64,000 nt of DNA from a virus: positions 114,515-178,514 of the IMG/VR virus record IMGVR_UViG_3300037088_000797; one strand, given 5' to 3'. How positions within the stretch are numbered: position 1 is the first letter of the stretch; every line of letters begins with the position of its first letter. This document shows, piece after piece, positions 39,351 to 47,790 of this stretch. The position numbers and the translations under genes were made by a program. Below the pieces are notes generated by a model. That model was given only the letters and a program-made list of their open reading frames with translations, had not been told where the DNA came from and ran no database searches.

Positions 39351-40354
39351 TTTAAGTTCTTTAATATCTTCATTATTTTTTCTGCAGCATGACCATCACC
39401 AAATGGACATTCTACATCTATTTCAGGGTCACAATGATGAAACTGAAATGTACTTACCAAATCATTTGGACTTTTTACCAAGAAGGTGCTCATTCCAATT
39501 GCTTCGGGACGCTCTGTAACAACTCTGCAAGTTAAACATTTTTTGTTGAAAAAGCAAGACTCTTCCTGAAGTCCGCCACTATCAGTAATTACAAGTTTAC
39601 ATTGAACCAACAATTCAAGCATTTTATCATATGGAAGTGGGTCAATAATCACCACATTTTTTAATAAATGTTTCCACATTTGCACGTTCGGATTTGGATG
39701 AAGTGGTAAAATAAATGCATACTCAGGATACATTGTTGCCAGTTTCTCCAGTTCTTCAAACCATCTGTTCATAATATAATGATTCTCACGTCTATGTAGT
39801 GTTACAAGTATTTTATTCGTATATTTACACTTGTCTTTATAAGATAATAAATTATCAATTACTGTGTTACCAACCACGTAAATATCGCCCTCAACACTTT
39901 CTTCATATTCCAAATTCTCTTTTGCATTTTCTGTCGGACATAAATGAATGTCAGCAATTTGTGAAATAATTCTTCTGTTTACTTCTTCGGGATATGGATT
40001 ATTTTTATCGTATGTTCTTAGTCCTGCTTCCAGATGAATTACTTTTATGCCATGATGATATGCAGATAGTGCAACAGCCATAGCAGATGTGGTATCACCT
40101 TGAACCAATACGTGTGTAATGTTCCATTCTTTTATTAATAATCCGAATCTATTCATACACGCAGCCACTATAGTGTCTAAACGATTTTCACCAATACCAA
40201 TAATAATCTGTTTATCAAATTTAAATTCGGTACTTATAGTTTCATGTTGTCCAGTAAACAAAGTTTTATATGGAAAATTATTTAAATCAAATTCATGAAT
40301 TAATGATTTAAATTTTAAATATTCTGGTCGTGTGCCATATGCTAACAATATCAT
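39347..40354 (-). CDS. wecB: UDP-N-acetylglucosamine 2-epimerase-like (WecB/MnaA)
   Basis: 335 aa. The N-terminal YGTRPEYLKFKSLI at 5-18 is the WecB-type G-T-R-P-E start. HVLVQGDTTSAMAVALSAY at ~78-96, HLEAGLRTYDKNNPYPEEVN at ~104-123, an ILVTLHRREN strand at ~182-191, PLHPNP, and ITDSGGLQEESCF at ~254-266 are the UDP-binding and catalytic blocks. It interconverts UDP-GlcNAc and UDP-ManNAc in the family. An ATAATG-type one-base overlap links it to the upstream methyltransferase. Confidence 0.88.
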   Translation of the reverse strand: MILLAYGTRPEYLKFKSLIHEFDLNNFPYKTLFTGQHETISTEFKFDKQIIIGIGENRLDTIVAACMNRFGLLIKEWNITHVLVQGDTTSAMAVALSAYHHGIKVIHLEAGLRTYDKNNPYPEEVNRRIISQIADIHLCPTENAKENLEYEESVEGDIYVVGNTVIDNLLSYKDKCKYTNKILVTLHRRENHYIMNRWFEELEKLATMYPEYAFILPLHPNPNVQMWKHLLKNVVIIDPLPYDKMLELLVQCKLVITDSGGLQEESCFFNKKCLTCRVVTERPEAIGMSTFLVKSPNDLVSTFQFHHCDPEIDVECPFGDGHAAEKIMKILKNLK

Positions 40355-40917
40355 TATACTATCCTTTCAAATAAATAAAATTGTGCGGATGTTTGAAGAT
40401 AATTTCCAATAACATCAACCAATTTAAAATTCTTATAATTTTTATCCGCCCAATCAGTGAATTTTCTATGTAAAATATAGCCAGAAACCGTATCATTTCC
40501 ATCAAAATTGCTTGAAAAAATTAATACAAATTTTTGAGATTTACCAAATAATTGATCGAGATAAATTTTATAATCTTTTTCTTCAACAATATGATAAAGC
40601 ACATCAAGTGACAATGTGAGTTCAGCTTCTGGCATCTGGAGTATATCGTCATAAAATTTCATTGAAATGTCCTTGAATTTTTCCTTGCAAACATTAATAA
40701 TATATTCAGAAATATCAAAACCACTATATTGTTCGTACCCGTTTATTAAGCTAATTTGATTACCATCACCACAACCAAAATCAGAAATAGTTTTAATTTT
40801 ATATTTTTCAACATAACTATTAATTATATCTGCTTTATGTTTAGCATATTCACCATATGAACCAGCACCTGAATTGCCACCTGCTTTATATCTACTCTCC
40901 CAAAAATTACCAGCCAT
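40354..40917 (-). CDS. Class I SAM-dependent methyltransferase
   Basis: 187 aa. KTISDFGCGDGNQISLI at ~42-58 is motif I (D-x-G-C-G-x-G). YSGFDISEYIINVCKEKF gives motif II and LTLSLDVLYHIVEEKDY motif IV. The substrate is not predictable. It overlaps the next upstream methyltransferase by 11 nt. Confidence 0.8.
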   Translation of the reverse strand: MAGNFWESRYKAGGNSGAGSYGEYAKHKADIINSYVEKYKIKTISDFGCGDGNQISLINGYEQYSGFDISEYIINVCKEKFKDISMKFYDDILQMPEAELTLSLDVLYHIVEEKDYKIYLDQLFGKSQKFVLIFSSNFDGNDTVSGYILHRKFTDWADKNYKNFKLVDVIGNYLQTSAQFYLFERIV

Positions 40918-41506
40918 TCTTTTTAATTATTAAATACACTATATTTAAATTTTTATATGTTAAATTTGGATTAACTGAATTTTCTCCATTAAGAACATGA
41001 TGTAAATTATGACATTCGCTCTTGACAAGTGTTTCAATCTCAGTAAGATTAACTCGTGGAAAATCAAATGTCATGATAAGATGACCATTAGGTTTTATTT
41101 GTTTAAAAAGATTTTCAATTGCATTTAATCTATCATTTACTGTTGGTAAATGCTCAATGGTTGAAACATTTAAAACATAATCAAATTTTTCTTCAAATTC
41201 TTTACTTTCAGTAGTAATATCGTAATAATGTGTCTCTCTAAATTTAGAACTAACAATATCTGAATGTACGCATTTACCAAGAGTATCTAATTCGTCTCTG
41301 AATGTCACATGAATTCCTTCAAAACCCCATGATGAATTATGAATTTCTACTTTGTTTTTGTGTTGGGTCATCATATCCCACTTAATAAAATCAATTACAA
41401 AAAAATATTCATATGGTCTTGACCATGCACCTGCTTGAATATATTTTGCATCAAAATTATCAGCAGAATCTGCAAATCTGAAACTTATTACTTCAAAGTT
41501 TTTCAT
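40907..41506 (-). CDS. Methyltransferase-like protein (199 aa)
   Basis: It lacks a clean glycine-rich motif I, but FDYVLNVSTIEHLPTVNDR, then ENLFKQIKPNGHLIMTFDFP at ~110-155 is the class I methyltransferase motif IV-VI region with E-H and K-P-G/N-G. SWGFEGIHVTFRDELDTLGK precedes it. Probably a divergent methyltransferase of the sugar operon; the start is an ATG that overlaps the 213-aa gene's TGA. Confidence 0.62.
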   Translation of the reverse strand: MKNFEVISFRFADSADNFDAKYIQAGAWSRPYEYFFVIDFIKWDMMTQHKNKVEIHNSSWGFEGIHVTFRDELDTLGKCVHSDIVSSKFRETHYYDITTESKEFEEKFDYVLNVSTIEHLPTVNDRLNAIENLFKQIKPNGHLIMTFDFPRVNLTEIETLVKSECHNLHHVLNGENSVNPNLTYKNLNIVYLIIKKNGW

Positions 41507-42144
41507 AAAACATTCTTAATTTTATATATAGAAAAATCACCACCAAACACCCATTTATTTTTATTACCAGCAATATTCTCAAATATTTTTTCAGCATTAA
41601 ATATTTTTAATAAATGACCAGCAAAATCGTAATGCGTTGAATCATCTATGAAAATAATAGAATCGGTTGTTAAATGTTCAATAGTATGTAAGAACGCCAT
41701 ACTTCTGCCATTTCCGTGCGGTCCGTCCAAAAGCATGTAATCATATATTCCGCTTATATCATTTGGCTGTAGAATATAAAACTGATTTCGTAGATGACTT
41801 GATGTTTTAGGTTTCATCACTAATTTATTATATTTTTTTACCACAAACATTTGTTCAAACGCACCATCATCAGTTTCTTCAAGTCCTCTTAAATTTACAA
41901 CTACCTTCGGATTTGATTTATCCTTATACATATAAGTTATGTCATTATCGAAACTTGTTACATAAATATCCTTATTTAATATTTTTGATAAATCTGAAAA
42001 AAATTTAGTTGAAACACCTGAACCAAATTCAAGAACATTAATAATTTTTTTATTATCATTCTTTATTAATTCATATAGTTTTTCGAAACCTAATTTACTT
42101 AGTCCCCAGCCATCATTAATATAATTATCATAATTTATTTCCAT
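41503..42144 (-). CDS. Methyltransferase-like protein (213 aa)
   Basis: NVLEFGSGVSTKFFSDL at ~37-53 is an E-x-G-x-G SAM-binding loop, SFDNDITYMYKDK the following acidic strand, and YDYMLLDGPHGNGRSMAFLH at ~133-152 the substrate-side D-G-P-x-G-x-G-R motif found in a family encoded in glycan clusters. SIIFIDDSTHYDF supplies another acidic strand. Overlaps its neighbours on both sides. Confidence 0.72.
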   Translation of the reverse strand: MEINYDNYINDGWGLSKLGFEKLYELIKNDNKKIINVLEFGSGVSTKFFSDLSKILNKDIYVTSFDNDITYMYKDKSNPKVVVNLRGLEETDDGAFEQMFVVKKYNKLVMKPKTSSHLRNQFYILQPNDISGIYDYMLLDGPHGNGRSMAFLHTIEHLTTDSIIFIDDSTHYDFAGHLLKIFNAEKIFENIAGNKNKWVFGGDFSIYKIKNVL

Positions 42145-42863
42145 ATACAGACCTTATTTAATGTTGGAGCACCCAGATGATAACCCCTTGTTAGTTTTAA
42201 TTGTAAATACGGGTCTAATATAGAACCGATATCAATATAAGTATTATTTTTACTACCCAATACCCATAATGAATATGTTAGTATGTTAGCAAGCGGTCCT
42301 GCTGCAATAAGAAATATTTCGTCTTTTACGTTGCGCATTAAAATCTGTTCAAGCATATCTCTTCCAATATCAAAATCTTCATACCACGCATCAGTACCGA
42401 CACGTAGAACTCTATGTGGAGTAAATGATAAGCCATCTGTATCTGCATGTTGATTTACAACAAGCGTAATGCTATGATTTTTAAATTCTGGAATGAGTTC
42501 ATTTACTGTTCTTCGATAGTTTGCGTTTACAAATATGTTCGCCCATGTCAGATGATCTTCATCCTGACCAGACTTAGTTCTCATATATTCAAATTTTTCC
42601 TGACCGACACAGCAGGGACAAGCAATTCCAATGTAATACTGGTCGTCCTTATAAACATAAGATTCAAGCAGCTTTTCTCTTGCTTGATTATATTGTGGCA
42701 TGTTGGGGTCATACCTGAATTCACCATTACCTTTTGATCTGATATCAATTGGTTTACCTTCAAGTATTGTTAATTCACCGTCACCCCAGCGAGATAAGGA
42801 AAAATGTTCACCAGATTTTATTTTATTTAAAAACTTATCAAAGTCACCACTAAATGTTTTCAT
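42135..42863 (-). CDS. GT-D fold glycosyltransferase-like protein
   Basis: 242 aa. SLSRWGDGELTILEG at ~22-36 is the R-W/F-G-D-G-E signature of GT-D-type glycosyltransferases (formerly DUF1792). A conserved IGIACPCC segment, NHSITLVVNQHAD and a terminal TYIDIGSILDPY at ~218-229 complete the family outline. Expected to transfer a sugar from a nucleotide donor. Part of the tightly overlapping glycan operon. Confidence 0.78.
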   Translation of the reverse strand: MKTFSGDFDKFLNKIKSGEHFSLSRWGDGELTILEGKPIDIRSKGNGEFRYDPNMPQYNQAREKLLESYVYKDDQYYIGIACPCCVGQEKFEYMRTKSGQDEDHLTWANIFVNANYRRTVNELIPEFKNHSITLVVNQHADTDGLSFTPHRVLRVGTDAWYEDFDIGRDMLEQILMRNVKDEIFLIAAGPLANILTYSLWVLGSKNNTYIDIGSILDPYLQLKLTRGYHLGAPTLNKVCIWK

Positions 42864-43594
42864 TTTATTTTATTTACCGTACTCCAACCATTATTAATAC
42901 AAAATTCACAAATTTTACCACGTTCTGGATAATGTGAACCTTTTGTCCAAGAAGCATTTACATCATTTCCCACTTCATTTCCGATTTTAAAATCAGAACT
43001 CCATAAATCTTTATTATTTTCTGGATGTGGGGGTACAAATGTTTGAATATTGCCATACTTTTGTGCAAGAAATGAAAACATAATATCTTCACCATTATTC
43101 CAGTCGAATGGTTTTTCATACCACAAATATTTTACCCATTCTTGTCTAAAAAACCAAGCATGTCCTACCAGATCAACTCTGCAAGTGGTGTCTAAATGCT
43201 GACCATTCCAACCCACTTTATCAAAAGGTACATATGCTTTGGTTTTTAATATTACGCCTGTACCGCCAAGTATGCCATTACTCTCAGGTTTTTCAATTGT
43301 TTCAAGACAATTCTTAAGCCAATCTCTGTGAGGAATTGTATCATCGTCAAATAATGCAACAAATGGTGTTTTAATTAAAAGTGGTATTGTAAACCTTCCA
43401 AAGAATTTGGTATTCCAACTACAAGCATATGTTTTAATTTCTTTGTCTTGTGGATAATGTTGTGCAACATCACTTCTATTATACCAAATATGAATATCTT
43501 CGCTCTTAATCGATATTGATTGATCTTTTATCGATTGAATTTGTTTTTCAATCATATGTGGTCTTTTATAAACGTTTAACACTACACTTATCAT
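42860..43594 (-). CDS. Glycosyltransferase family 2-like
   Basis: 244 aa, GT-A fold. ISVVLNVYKRPHMIEKQIQS at 2-21 is the nucleotide-binding start, TPFVALFDDDTIPHRDWLKN at ~78-97 holds the DDD metal motif, and NNGEDIMFSFLAQKYG at ~174-189 gives the catalytic E-D region. The C-terminus is Cys-containing. Starts 8 nt after the two-domain glycosyltransferase. Confidence 0.83.
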   Translation of the reverse strand: MISVVLNVYKRPHMIEKQIQSIKDQSISIKSEDIHIWYNRSDVAQHYPQDKEIKTYACSWNTKFFGRFTIPLLIKTPFVALFDDDTIPHRDWLKNCLETIEKPESNGILGGTGVILKTKAYVPFDKVGWNGQHLDTTCRVDLVGHAWFFRQEWVKYLWYEKPFDWNNGEDIMFSFLAQKYGNIQTFVPPHPENNKDLWSSDFKIGNEVGNDVNASWTKGSHYPERGKICEFCINNGWSTVNKIK

Positions 43595-43602
43595 ATTTTT
43601 AA

Positions 43603-45357
43603 TTATTTAACATCGTCTCTAATTCCAAAACCGCCATCAGTACTTCTCTGTAATGAGGTTAATGTTTCATTTATATAAGATATTTTCTTAAAATGTTTAT
43701 ATAAATATGTCGCAACTCTATAATCCCCTAACTTATATGCTTCCCATTGTGGTTTAATTACAGAATTAAAACAAAAGCACAGTGTTGACATGTCGTTAGC
43801 AACAGGATATTTATAAAAATTTTCATCTGAAGGTACAATTCTTCCGCTTGGAAACTGTGCACGATACATTATTAAATCACTACCCTCTTTAATTTTTTTC
43901 GATATTTTTAGCAATGCATTTTTATCATTCAATTTGTCGTCATCATCAATATATAATATGTACCCGCATTTTACATATTTTTGTAATTCATTTATATATA
44001 AATTATATACAAAAGGTCTTCCATAATTTTTATAATCTCTCTTTTTTTCAATATTTAAATCACTAAAATCATATTGTATTAAGGAACAATTATTATGTTT
44101 CATTACATATTTGGCACTCTCTTCATCATCAACACCAACAATAATATTATAATTTTTATATGTTTGTTCACGTATTGAAGCAATACAGCTTTTAAAATAG
44201 TTTGGTCTACCTGATGTTCTTATTATTATGTTAAATAATGGATTATCTGAATAATGTGAATGTTTAAAATTATCTTTTATCATAACTGATCTATCTTCAA
44301 AACCATTAAAATATTGAAATTTATCACTAATATTACTATATTCTTGCCATTTATTATTTTTTAATAAAAATTTAATTTTTTCGCCAATTTTTTCAGTATC
44401 ACATTCAACAATTAAATTTTCAAAATAATTGATTTTACTATATTCGCTTAATACACAAACATTATTTATTAATAGTTCGAAAATTCGAACCTGTTCTTGA
44501 ATATATCCATCATAAAAATGTAAATTTAAGACTATTTTACTTCTACCAATATAGTCATATAATTTATCTCCAAACATTGATGTTAATACTACGACATTAT
44601 AATTTTCTTTTAATTTATTTAATATTTTTTTTCTCCTATCGTTAAGTTCCCCGTAAAATAAAACATCAATATCTTTATTTACGTTATTTTTTATTACTTT
44701 TAATGACTCGGCATATTTTAACGGCATATGTTTAATGTTTTTATTAATGCCAATTTTTCTTAAAAAAATTAAGTTATTTAAATCATATTCCCATATTTCA
44801 TCGGCATTTCTCAACCAATCGCTTACATGCTGAGTTCTTTTTATAATATATGGCAAGTTGCTTTTAGGATTATACCAGTAACTTAAATTATTATATACCT
44901 GTTCAAATTGATAAACAATAATTTTTTTATTTGGATTTGATTTTCTGAATTCAGCAATTGATTCACCCCTATTATATGCAAAAACCAATATAGAATTATT
45001 ATAATTATCATCATTACCGTATAATTCCATCACCATTTTTATAACAATATTGAATGGACTTATATCTGCATTTTTACCAAGTATTACACATTTTAATTTT
45101 TCGGAGTTATTGTCTGATTTAATGACAACGTTTTTAGTATTATCAGTAACAGATGTGCCAAATAATCTTAATTTATTTCTTTCATTTATAGAATTAGATA
45201 TTAATGTCGTTTTTGGTTCTTCATTTATAGTTGGTTTTTTAATTACCCTTTGTATTATAGGATTACTTATAGATATACCTTTCTTTTGTCCTTGCTTTTC
45301 TTCAATTCTTTTTTTTACAACCCTTTTTAAAGTAACCCTCCAATTTTCCTTTCTCAT
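43603..45357 (-). CDS. Two-domain glycosyltransferase (GT4-like plus GT2)
   Basis: 584 aa. After a basic N-terminal ~90 residues, positions ~95-350 read like a GT-B glycosyltransferase of the type with DVLFYGELNDRRKKILNKL, then RSKIVLNLHFYDGYIQEQVR and VLSEYSK. Residues ~365-580 are a GT2 domain: FNIIIRTSGRPNYFKSCIAS, YNIIVGVDDEESAK, GYILYIDDDDKLNDKNALLK (the DDD site). A bifunctional enzyme or a fusion that adds two sugars is inferred. Very AT-rich compared with neighbours. Confidence 0.8.
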   Translation of the reverse strand: MRKENWRVTLKRVVKKRIEEKQGQKKGISISNPIIQRVIKKPTINEEPKTTLISNSINERNKLRLFGTSVTDNTKNVVIKSDNNSEKLKCVILGKNADISPFNIVIKMVMELYGNDDNYNNSILVFAYNRGESIAEFRKSNPNKKIIVYQFEQVYNNLSYWYNPKSNLPYIIKRTQHVSDWLRNADEIWEYDLNNLIFLRKIGINKNIKHMPLKYAESLKVIKNNVNKDIDVLFYGELNDRRKKILNKLKENYNVVVLTSMFGDKLYDYIGRSKIVLNLHFYDGYIQEQVRIFELLINNVCVLSEYSKINYFENLIVECDTEKIGEKIKFLLKNNKWQEYSNISDKFQYFNGFEDRSVMIKDNFKHSHYSDNPLFNIIIRTSGRPNYFKSCIASIREQTYKNYNIIVGVDDEESAKYVMKHNNCSLIQYDFSDLNIEKKRDYKNYGRPFVYNLYINELQKYVKCGYILYIDDDDKLNDKNALLKISKKIKEGSDLIMYRAQFPSGRIVPSDENFYKYPVANDMSTLCFCFNSVIKPQWEAYKLGDYRVATYLYKHFKKISYINETLTSLQRSTDGGFGIRDDVK

Positions 45358-45364
45358 GATAAAA

Positions 45365-46099
45365 TTAATTATTATAATCTACAGTATTATAATTTATCTT
45401 ATTACCACCACCATTACTTTGATCTTGTCTGTTTTTTGTATAAAGAGGATATTTTTTTATCTGGAAATTTATTTTAAGATCAGGAAATATGTCAACATGA
45501 ACAACACGTATATTCTCAATTTTTTTTAATTCATAACCACGCTTACACATTTCAACATTTAAGTTAAAATCCCAATATTGAGATTCATCAACAATCCATG
45601 AATTAATTTCTTCAACCACTTTTCTTCTTTGCATGTTGACACAGGTAACTACATGAGCATCACCAAATATAATGCCTTCAAAATCAACTTTATTTGTAAT
45701 TGGTATCTGACCACCAACACCGTTTCTTTTAAGCATGAGTTGACCTATCTTTGGGTGACTATCCATAATCTTCACCATATTTGCCAAAAAATGCGGAGTA
45801 ACTGGTGGACAATCGTTATCCCATTGCATTGTATATTCACAATCTTCGTCAAGATTATCATATCCTACCTTTGTACCACCAAAATCTCCAAGATTTTCAT
45901 TTAAATAAATTGGTTTGATTTTATAATAACCTTCTTTTATTAAGGATTTTAGCCATTGACCAGTACCATCTGTTGATGCTTGGTCAATAACAATCATTTT
46001 ATAATCACTATAACCAGCCAGACGATCTATTTCACGAATAGTAAGTGAAGTATATTCCAGACGATTAAATGCTCTTATTATGATATTTACTCTTGCCAT
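45365..46099 (-). CDS. Glycosyltransferase family 2
   Basis: 244 aa. VNIIIRAFNRLEYTSLTIRE at 4-23, MIVIDQASTDGTGQWL at ~35-50, CEYTMQWDNDCPPVTPHFLA at ~87-106 with the WDND metal motif, and a C-terminal EINSWIVDESQYWDFNLNVEM-type acceptor helix. Typical GT-A inverting enzyme; acceptor unknown. Confidence 0.83.
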   Translation of the reverse strand: MARVNIIIRAFNRLEYTSLTIREIDRLAGYSDYKMIVIDQASTDGTGQWLKSLIKEGYYKIKPIYLNENLGDFGGTKVGYDNLDEDCEYTMQWDNDCPPVTPHFLANMVKIMDSHPKIGQLMLKRNGVGGQIPITNKVDFEGIIFGDAHVVTCVNMQRRKVVEEINSWIVDESQYWDFNLNVEMCKRGYELKKIENIRVVHVDIFPDLKINFQIKKYPLYTKNRQDQSNGGGNKINYNTVDYNN

Positions 46100-46731
46100 T
46101 AAATATTGTGTTTAACTCTGATCGCATTTATAGCGTCAATTTCACTATTTGTATTTGAAGTGATACCAGAATCAAGGTAGTATGCATAAAAGGTCTGAGA
46201 AGGCACTAAAATACCTTTGTGACCTCTTTCTACCATTGTCAACCAAACATCCCAATCCTGAAGTCTCTTAAGATTTTCATCAAACATTGGAAAATATGTT
46301 TTACGAACCAATGACATTGTTGAAATATAATTACCATATTTCAGTGCCTGTGGATTGAATTCAACTGCAGGTATTTCAAAATTACCATGAATTGGATGTG
46401 TTTCTGGATGTAAAACAATACCATGATAACCAGTATATGCAAAATCACACTCTATATGCTTTTTAAGTGCATTAAGTAATGTTTGTATATAATTAGCTGG
46501 TAATAAAATATCATCATCACAAAAGAATAAAAAATCTTGTGTTGCTTTCATGAAGCCATCATTTCTTTTCTTTGGAGCATAACCCTCATTGTCATTAATA
46601 ATGATCTCAATTGGATTATTTGCCTCCAGTAACGGAAGCACCATGTTATTAAAAAATTCTCTTCTGTTTTTACTCAGGGGTATAATTACACTTACTGGTA
46701 ATCCTTCATCAACTTTATCTACTTTTATCAT
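46099..46731 (-). CDS. Glycosyltransferase family 2
   Basis: 210 aa. VSVIIPLSKNRREFFNNMVL at 13-32, EIIINDNEGYAPKKRNDGFM at ~43-62, and TQDFLFFCDDDILLPANYIQ at ~65-84 carrying the D-D-D motif. KRLQDWDVWLTMVERGHKG at ~155-173 is the acceptor-side W-D-x-W-L. Overlaps both neighbours by a few bases. Confidence 0.83.
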   Translation of the reverse strand: MIKVDKVDEGLPVSVIIPLSKNRREFFNNMVLPLLEANNPIEIIINDNEGYAPKKRNDGFMKATQDFLFFCDDDILLPANYIQTLLNALKKHIECDFAYTGYHGIVLHPETHPIHGNFEIPAVEFNPQALKYGNYISTMSLVRKTYFPMFDENLKRLQDWDVWLTMVERGHKGILVPSQTFYAYYLDSGITSNTNSEIDAINAIRVKHNI

Positions 46732-47414
46732 GCTTCGTATGTTATTGGCAATTCGTCTTTGTATTTTTCTACGAATTGAAGTCTATTATTTTCCCATTGC
46801 TGGTTTGTCATTCCTACTGACTGATGTAAAATTCTTATGTCTGTTGTAACACCAATCTCACACCCCTCTAAATAGTTAGGAACACAAAATGCAAGATCAT
46901 AAAAATGAAATCCTTTAAAATCTTCATCCCAAGGACATACAATACTATTACAATCAACTGCCATAAATACACCATCGACCAAAACAACTGGTTTAGTATA
47001 ACCTTTAATTGGTACAGCGTATTCGCTTACCCAGACATTTGCACCATCTGTATGTTCGACAACACCACACATTTTTGCTCTGTCTGCCCACCATTGACCA
47101 CTTTCATGAAGAAATGTTGTGCCAGCAACTCCAATAATATCAAAATTAGTGCTATTAAATTTACTTAAAAGTAATTTTCCCCAAGTACGGGTTCTAATAG
47201 TAATGTCGTTATGACAAAATACCATAATCGATTCAGGAGTATTGTATTCTTTTATGGCTCTGTTGTAAACATCGCTAAGACTAAACTGATTGAAGTTGGT
47301 ATAGCATACAGTCTGATGTTTAACACCGATTGTGTCATCTATATGCTTAATAAATTTTTGATTTTCTTCCTCTGATAAATGTGAGGAAAAGACTACGATA
47401 ATATTATTTTTCAT
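46728..47414 (-). CDS. StrF-like glycosyltransferase (first gene of the glycan operon)
   Basis: The ATG at 47414 is chosen (228 aa): an in-frame TTG at 47438 lies inside the promoter -7 box. Recognisable as the streptomycin-biosynthesis StrF/Glyco_tranf_2_5-like domain: SIMVFCHNDITIRTRTWGKL at ~61-80, FDIIGVAGTTFLHESGQWW at ~90-108, VVLVDGVFMAVDCNSI at ~143-158 and WDEDFKGFHFYDLAFC at ~162-177 (D-x-x-F-x-x-F-H-x-Y-D). A GT-A enzyme acting on an unknown acceptor. Confidence 0.82.
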   Translation of the reverse strand: MKNNIIVVFSSHLSEEENQKFIKHIDDTIGVKHQTVCYTNFNQFSLSDVYNRAIKEYNTPESIMVFCHNDITIRTRTWGKLLLSKFNSTNFDIIGVAGTTFLHESGQWWADRAKMCGVVEHTDGANVWVSEYAVPIKGYTKPVVLVDGVFMAVDCNSIVCPWDEDFKGFHFYDLAFCVPNYLEGCEIGVTTDIRILHQSVGMTNQQWENNRLQFVEKYKDELPITYEA

Positions 47415-47435
47415 GCATGCAATTATTAATAACTG

Positions 47436-47467
47436 CAAACATAATCATTTTTAATTAAATTGTCAAG
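47436..47467 (-). promoter_or_regulatory. Host-type promoter for the glycan operon
   Basis: Minus strand CTTG (also TTGACA), 20 nt, TATGTTTG, ending 21 nt upstream of the ATG at 47414. It drives the operon that runs to 35173. Confidence 0.75.
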
Positions 47468-47469
47468 GG

Positions 47470-47784
47470 TTATTGTTTTTTAAATGCGGTTAAAATCGCT
47501 TCATAATCTCCTTTAACCTTTACCAATGGAAAAGGTATTCTGATTAATGTACCGTCTGGTATATCAAATTCGCTTGCAAAGCTACCGTTGGCATACATTA
47601 TAAAGAAATCATAAAATGAATTACCATAGTATTTTTGACTAAGTTTATCCATCCTACTGAACTCCGAATTCCAATATTCATATTTGTCGCTCGGATTTAT
47701 CGGCAAGTTAACAAATGGCATTTCATCAATTGTACCATCACCATTTTTTAATATTGCATATCTGTCGTAATCTGTATTTGGCAT
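47470..47784 (-). CDS. Baseplate wedge protein, gp53/LysM-like
   Basis: 104 aa. YEYWNSEFSRMDKLSQKYYG at ~36-55 followed by NSFYDFFIMYANG and FDIPDGTLIRIPFPLVK at ~74-90 is the T4 gp53-like/LysM arrangement (Y-Y-G... I-P-x-G-T-x-I-R-I-P). It should help join baseplate wedges. It lies 6 nt after the 1096-aa baseplate-associated gene. Confidence 0.72.
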   Translation of the reverse strand: MPNTDYDRYAILKNGDGTIDEMPFVNLPINPSDKYEYWNSEFSRMDKLSQKYYGNSFYDFFIMYANGSFASEFDIPDGTLIRIPFPLVKVKGDYEAILTAFKKQ

Positions 47785-47790
47785 ATTCTA

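Noticed and set aside
46728-47438. TTG start at 47438 for the StrF-like gene
   Set aside because: The TTG is part of the -7 promoter box; the ATG at 47414 is in frame downstream.
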